Assembly (NCBI GenBank): GCA_016286665.1
Contig: JAEETX010000026.1
Coordinates: 1 to 32,285, forward strand
Length of the DNA stretch: 32,285 bases
Source: Oscillospiraceae bacterium
Lineage (GTDB): Bacteria > Bacillota > Clostridia > Oscillospirales > Oscillospiraceae
Direction of reading: 5' to 3'
This document shows, one piece after another, positions 31,086 through 32,285 of this stretch. Under the pieces are notes generated by a model. It saw nothing but the letters and a program-made list of their open reading frames with translations, was not told the origin of the DNA and searched no databases. Made by a program: the position numbers and the translations under genes. The stretch's first letter is position 1; each line of letters opens with the position of its first letter.

Positions 31086-31199
31086 ATCAGGCCTGTGCCC
31101 CGGAGCTGCCCTAAACGGCATCGTCTCCCATGTGCCGCCTGATCTGCAAGGCCCGGACCGTGCGTTTTCACGGTCCCCTGCCCCTCCGGGCAGGTGCAG
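31086..31199 (+). ncRNA. Structured leader RNA before the sigma-like gene
   Basis: A 7-bp closing stem 31086-31092/31137-31143 encloses 31102-31105/31125-31128 and 31107-31110/31117-31120. Directly after it, a 5-bp stem 31144-31148/31195-31199 closes a three-way junction of 31155-31162/31169-31176 (8 bp) and 31177-31183/31188-31194 (7 bp). Then comes a terminator at 31199-31229. This order (structured domain, terminator, gene) is that of an attenuator or riboswitch. I cannot match it to a known class, and GC-rich DNA makes chance stems common. Confidence 0.45.
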
Positions 31200-31229
31200 C
31201 CGCCTTGCGGATCGGGCGGCTTTTTGTTT
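31199..31229 (+). terminator. Terminator upstream of the sigma-like gene
   Basis: GCCGCC (31199-31204) and GGCGGC (31215-31220), 10-base loop, followed by TTTTTGTTTT. It stands 30 bases before the sigma-like gene and may end the ImmA-zinc ribbon transcript or act as an attenuator. Confidence 0.75.
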
Positions 31230-31258
31230 TCCGGGGGCATGGGGAAAGGAGAAATGAT

Positions 31259-31714
31259 TTGTACTGGCACAACGGAAGCGCCGTAAAGAAGCTGACGGCC
31301 GAGGAACAGCGCATGGCGGAGGAATACCGCGCCGCGGGCATGACGGAGGAGCAGATCGCCGAAATCGCCGCCTTTGACCGGGAGGTGCTGCGCAGCGACC
31401 GGCGGTTTTACCGCCACATGCAGGCGTGCAGCCCCGTCTCGGGCTCTCTGGAGCAGGTGCCGGAGCCCGCATACGACGGCTCGGACATCCCCCTCAGCGG
31501 CCGGATGGACTGGCTGCAGGAGATCGAAGACCCGGCGCTGCTGCAGGCGCTGCGGGAACTGAAGCCCGATATGCTGGAAATCCTCACCCTCTATGTCTTC
31601 GACGGCCTCAGCCAGCCGGAGATCGCCCGGAAGCTGGGCTGCACCCGCCAAAACATTTCCGGCAGGATCGTGCGTCTCCGCCGCTTCCTGAAGCGGCGCA
31701 CGGGGCGGAAATAG
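31259..31714 (+). CDS. Sigma-70-region-4-like regulator
   Basis: 151 residues from TTG 31259, with AAAGGAG 7 bases upstream; a longer frame from 31130 would run through the structured leader. The C-terminal 55 residues (from about 97) are a region-4 type HTH: LRELKPDMLEILTLYVFDGLSQPEIARKLGC continues to a basic tail. The N-terminal half is acidic and helical (LTAEEQRMAEEYRAAGMTEEQIAEI). No region 2 is seen, so it is not a full sigma factor. Similar proteins occur in ICEs such as Tn916-like elements and in phages, where they drive late or transfer genes. No target promoter is recognised in the window. Confidence 0.75.
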   Translation: MYWHNGSAVKKLTAEEQRMAEEYRAAGMTEEQIAEIAAFDREVLRSDRRFYRHMQACSPVSGSLEQVPEPAYDGSDIPLSGRMDWLQEIEDPALLQALRELKPDMLEILTLYVFDGLSQPEIARKLGCTRQNISGRIVRLRRFLKRRTGRK

Positions 31715-31718
31715 AAAA

Positions 31719-31746
31719 GCTGCGCGGAGCCGAAGCTCCGCGCAGC
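31719..31746. terminator. Terminator between convergent genes
   Basis: Perfect 12-bp stem (31719-31730 with 31735-31746) with a CGAA loop. The minus strand has TTTTCTATTT after it, so it best serves the minus-strand gene ending at 31761. Confidence 0.82.
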
Positions 31747-31760
31747 GATATCCTCTGTGC

Positions 31761-32231
31761 TTACTCCTTGGGAGGAACCGGATCGTTGACGTACATCTCT
31801 TCCACGAGAGTGCCGTCCTTGAGCATCTCCACGACCATATCCCGCTGGCAGGTGGGGATCTGCTTCAGGGCCATATGGAACACGATGCACTTGCGGCAGT
31901 TGCCGTAGAAGGGACATCCCTTGTTCCAGCAGGTGCATTTATACTTCTCCGCCTCGCGGCCGTAAGCCATGGCCATGCGCATATCGCCCCGCATCTTCTT
32001 GGGGGGCTGACGCAGCCAGCGCTTGGGGTCCTCCTGCTTCAGGATGTTCTCGTCCTCGGTGGTATTCGTTTCGGGCTCCTCCATCTTGGGCATGGGGGGC
32101 ATCTTGGAGGGGTCGAACTTGGGCATCTTGGAGGGGTCGAAGCCCTCCGGCAGCTTGGAGGGATCAAAGGCCGGCATCTTCGAGGGATCGAAGGGCGGCA
32201 TCTTGGTGGGGTCGAACTTTTCGTCTGCCAT
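31761..32231 (-). CDS. Small cysteine-rich protein with FDPSKMP repeats
   Basis: 156 residues from ATG 32231, with AAAGGA about 10 bases upstream. Residues 6-45 hold five copies of FDPSKMP-like repeats (starting at 6, 14, 22, 31 and 39). The C-terminal half has Cys99, Cys101, Cys106, Cys112, Cys115 and Cys128 in the pattern CTCWNKGCPFYGNCRKC, as in small Firmicute proteins with a CPxYGNCxKC signature thought to hold zinc or iron-sulfur. No signal peptide. The repeats look like a flexible, low-complexity arm. Its function is unknown. Confidence 0.72.
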   Translation of the reverse strand: MADEKFDPTKMPPFDPSKMPAFDPSKLPEGFDPSKMPKFDPSKMPPMPKMEEPETNTTEDENILKQEDPKRWLRQPPKKMRGDMRMAMAYGREAEKYKCTCWNKGCPFYGNCRKCIVFHMALKQIPTCQRDMVVEMLKDGTLVEEMYVNDPVPPKE

Positions 32232-32264
32232 GGTTTTGTCTTCCTTTCTGGTTTTATTTTTTCC

Positions 32265-32273
32265 ATTATAACA
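32265..32273 (-). promoter_or_regulatory. Extended -10 of the FDPSKMP protein gene
   Basis: TATAAT on the minus strand (32270-32265) with TG one base upstream (32273-32272). The -35 would lie past the end of the window. Confidence 0.7.
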
Positions 32274-32285
32274 TGCTTCCACCGG

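Noticed and set aside
31130-31258. Upstream extension of the sigma-like protein
   Set aside because: It passes through the structured leader and terminator; TTG 31259 has AAAGGAG at 7 bases and begins the conserved part.
1-32285. tRNA or rRNA genes, insertion sequences and attachment sites
   Set aside because: No T-loop or rRNA core motif, transposase or terminal inverted repeat pair with target duplication was seen.

Overview
The window is GC-rich chromosomal DNA from what looks like a Clostridia-class Firmicute, probably an anaerobic gut-type relative of Oscillospiraceae. The clues are strong AGGAGG-type ribosome binding sites, SLH-domain surface anchoring, a 2-hydroxyacyl-CoA dehydratase activase pair (an anaerobe trait), CsoR/CopA copper control, and several TTG starts and short intergenic hairpins. 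This placement is an inference; there is no rRNA or tRNA gene in the window.

Layout. 1-177: a run of hairpins and a leader. 178-4364 (+): three serine hydrolases from different families and a small XRE regulator, followed by a terminator. 4491-6280 (+): a secreted transglutaminase-like SLH protein with its own promoter. 6338-14972 (-): MerR regulator, SAM methyltransferase, beta-lactamase-fold hydrolase, zinc-ribbon membrane protein and a 1515-residue surface protein of unknown function, all in one direction. 14973-15579: no gene, but a tandem array of covarying hairpins. 15580-17609 (-): glycerol kinase followed by a small DIP1984-like protein; a monoacylglycerol-lipase-like hydrolase is divergent at 17697-18617. 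18696-19787 (-): a second zinc-ribbon membrane protein. 19931-20149 (+): a promoter and terminator bracket a probable small RNA. 20162-23125 (+): the copper operon csoR-copA, in which a copZ chaperone is fused in frame to copA but keeps its own ribosome binding site. 23294-28813 (-): phospholipid synthase/VTT fusion, COG3581-type protein and double activase. 28956-31714: a phage-like switch with an S24 self-cleaving repressor and a small HTH protein on one side, and an ImmA peptidase, a zinc ribbon and a sigma-like protein on the other, around a palindrome-rich divergent promoter region. 31761-32231 (-): a small cysteine-rich protein with FDPSKMP repeats.

How it fits together. The lipase and glycerol kinase would release and phosphorylate glycerol. 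Copper is sensed by CsoR at two identical operators and exported by CopA with CopZ. The repressor/ImmA/sigma block has all the parts of a prophage or ICE decision circuit but no phage structural or integration genes nearby. The least explained items are the 1515-residue protein with its zinc-ribbon partner, the small RNA at 19966-20149, the structured leader before the sigma-like gene, and the hairpin array at 15061-15383.
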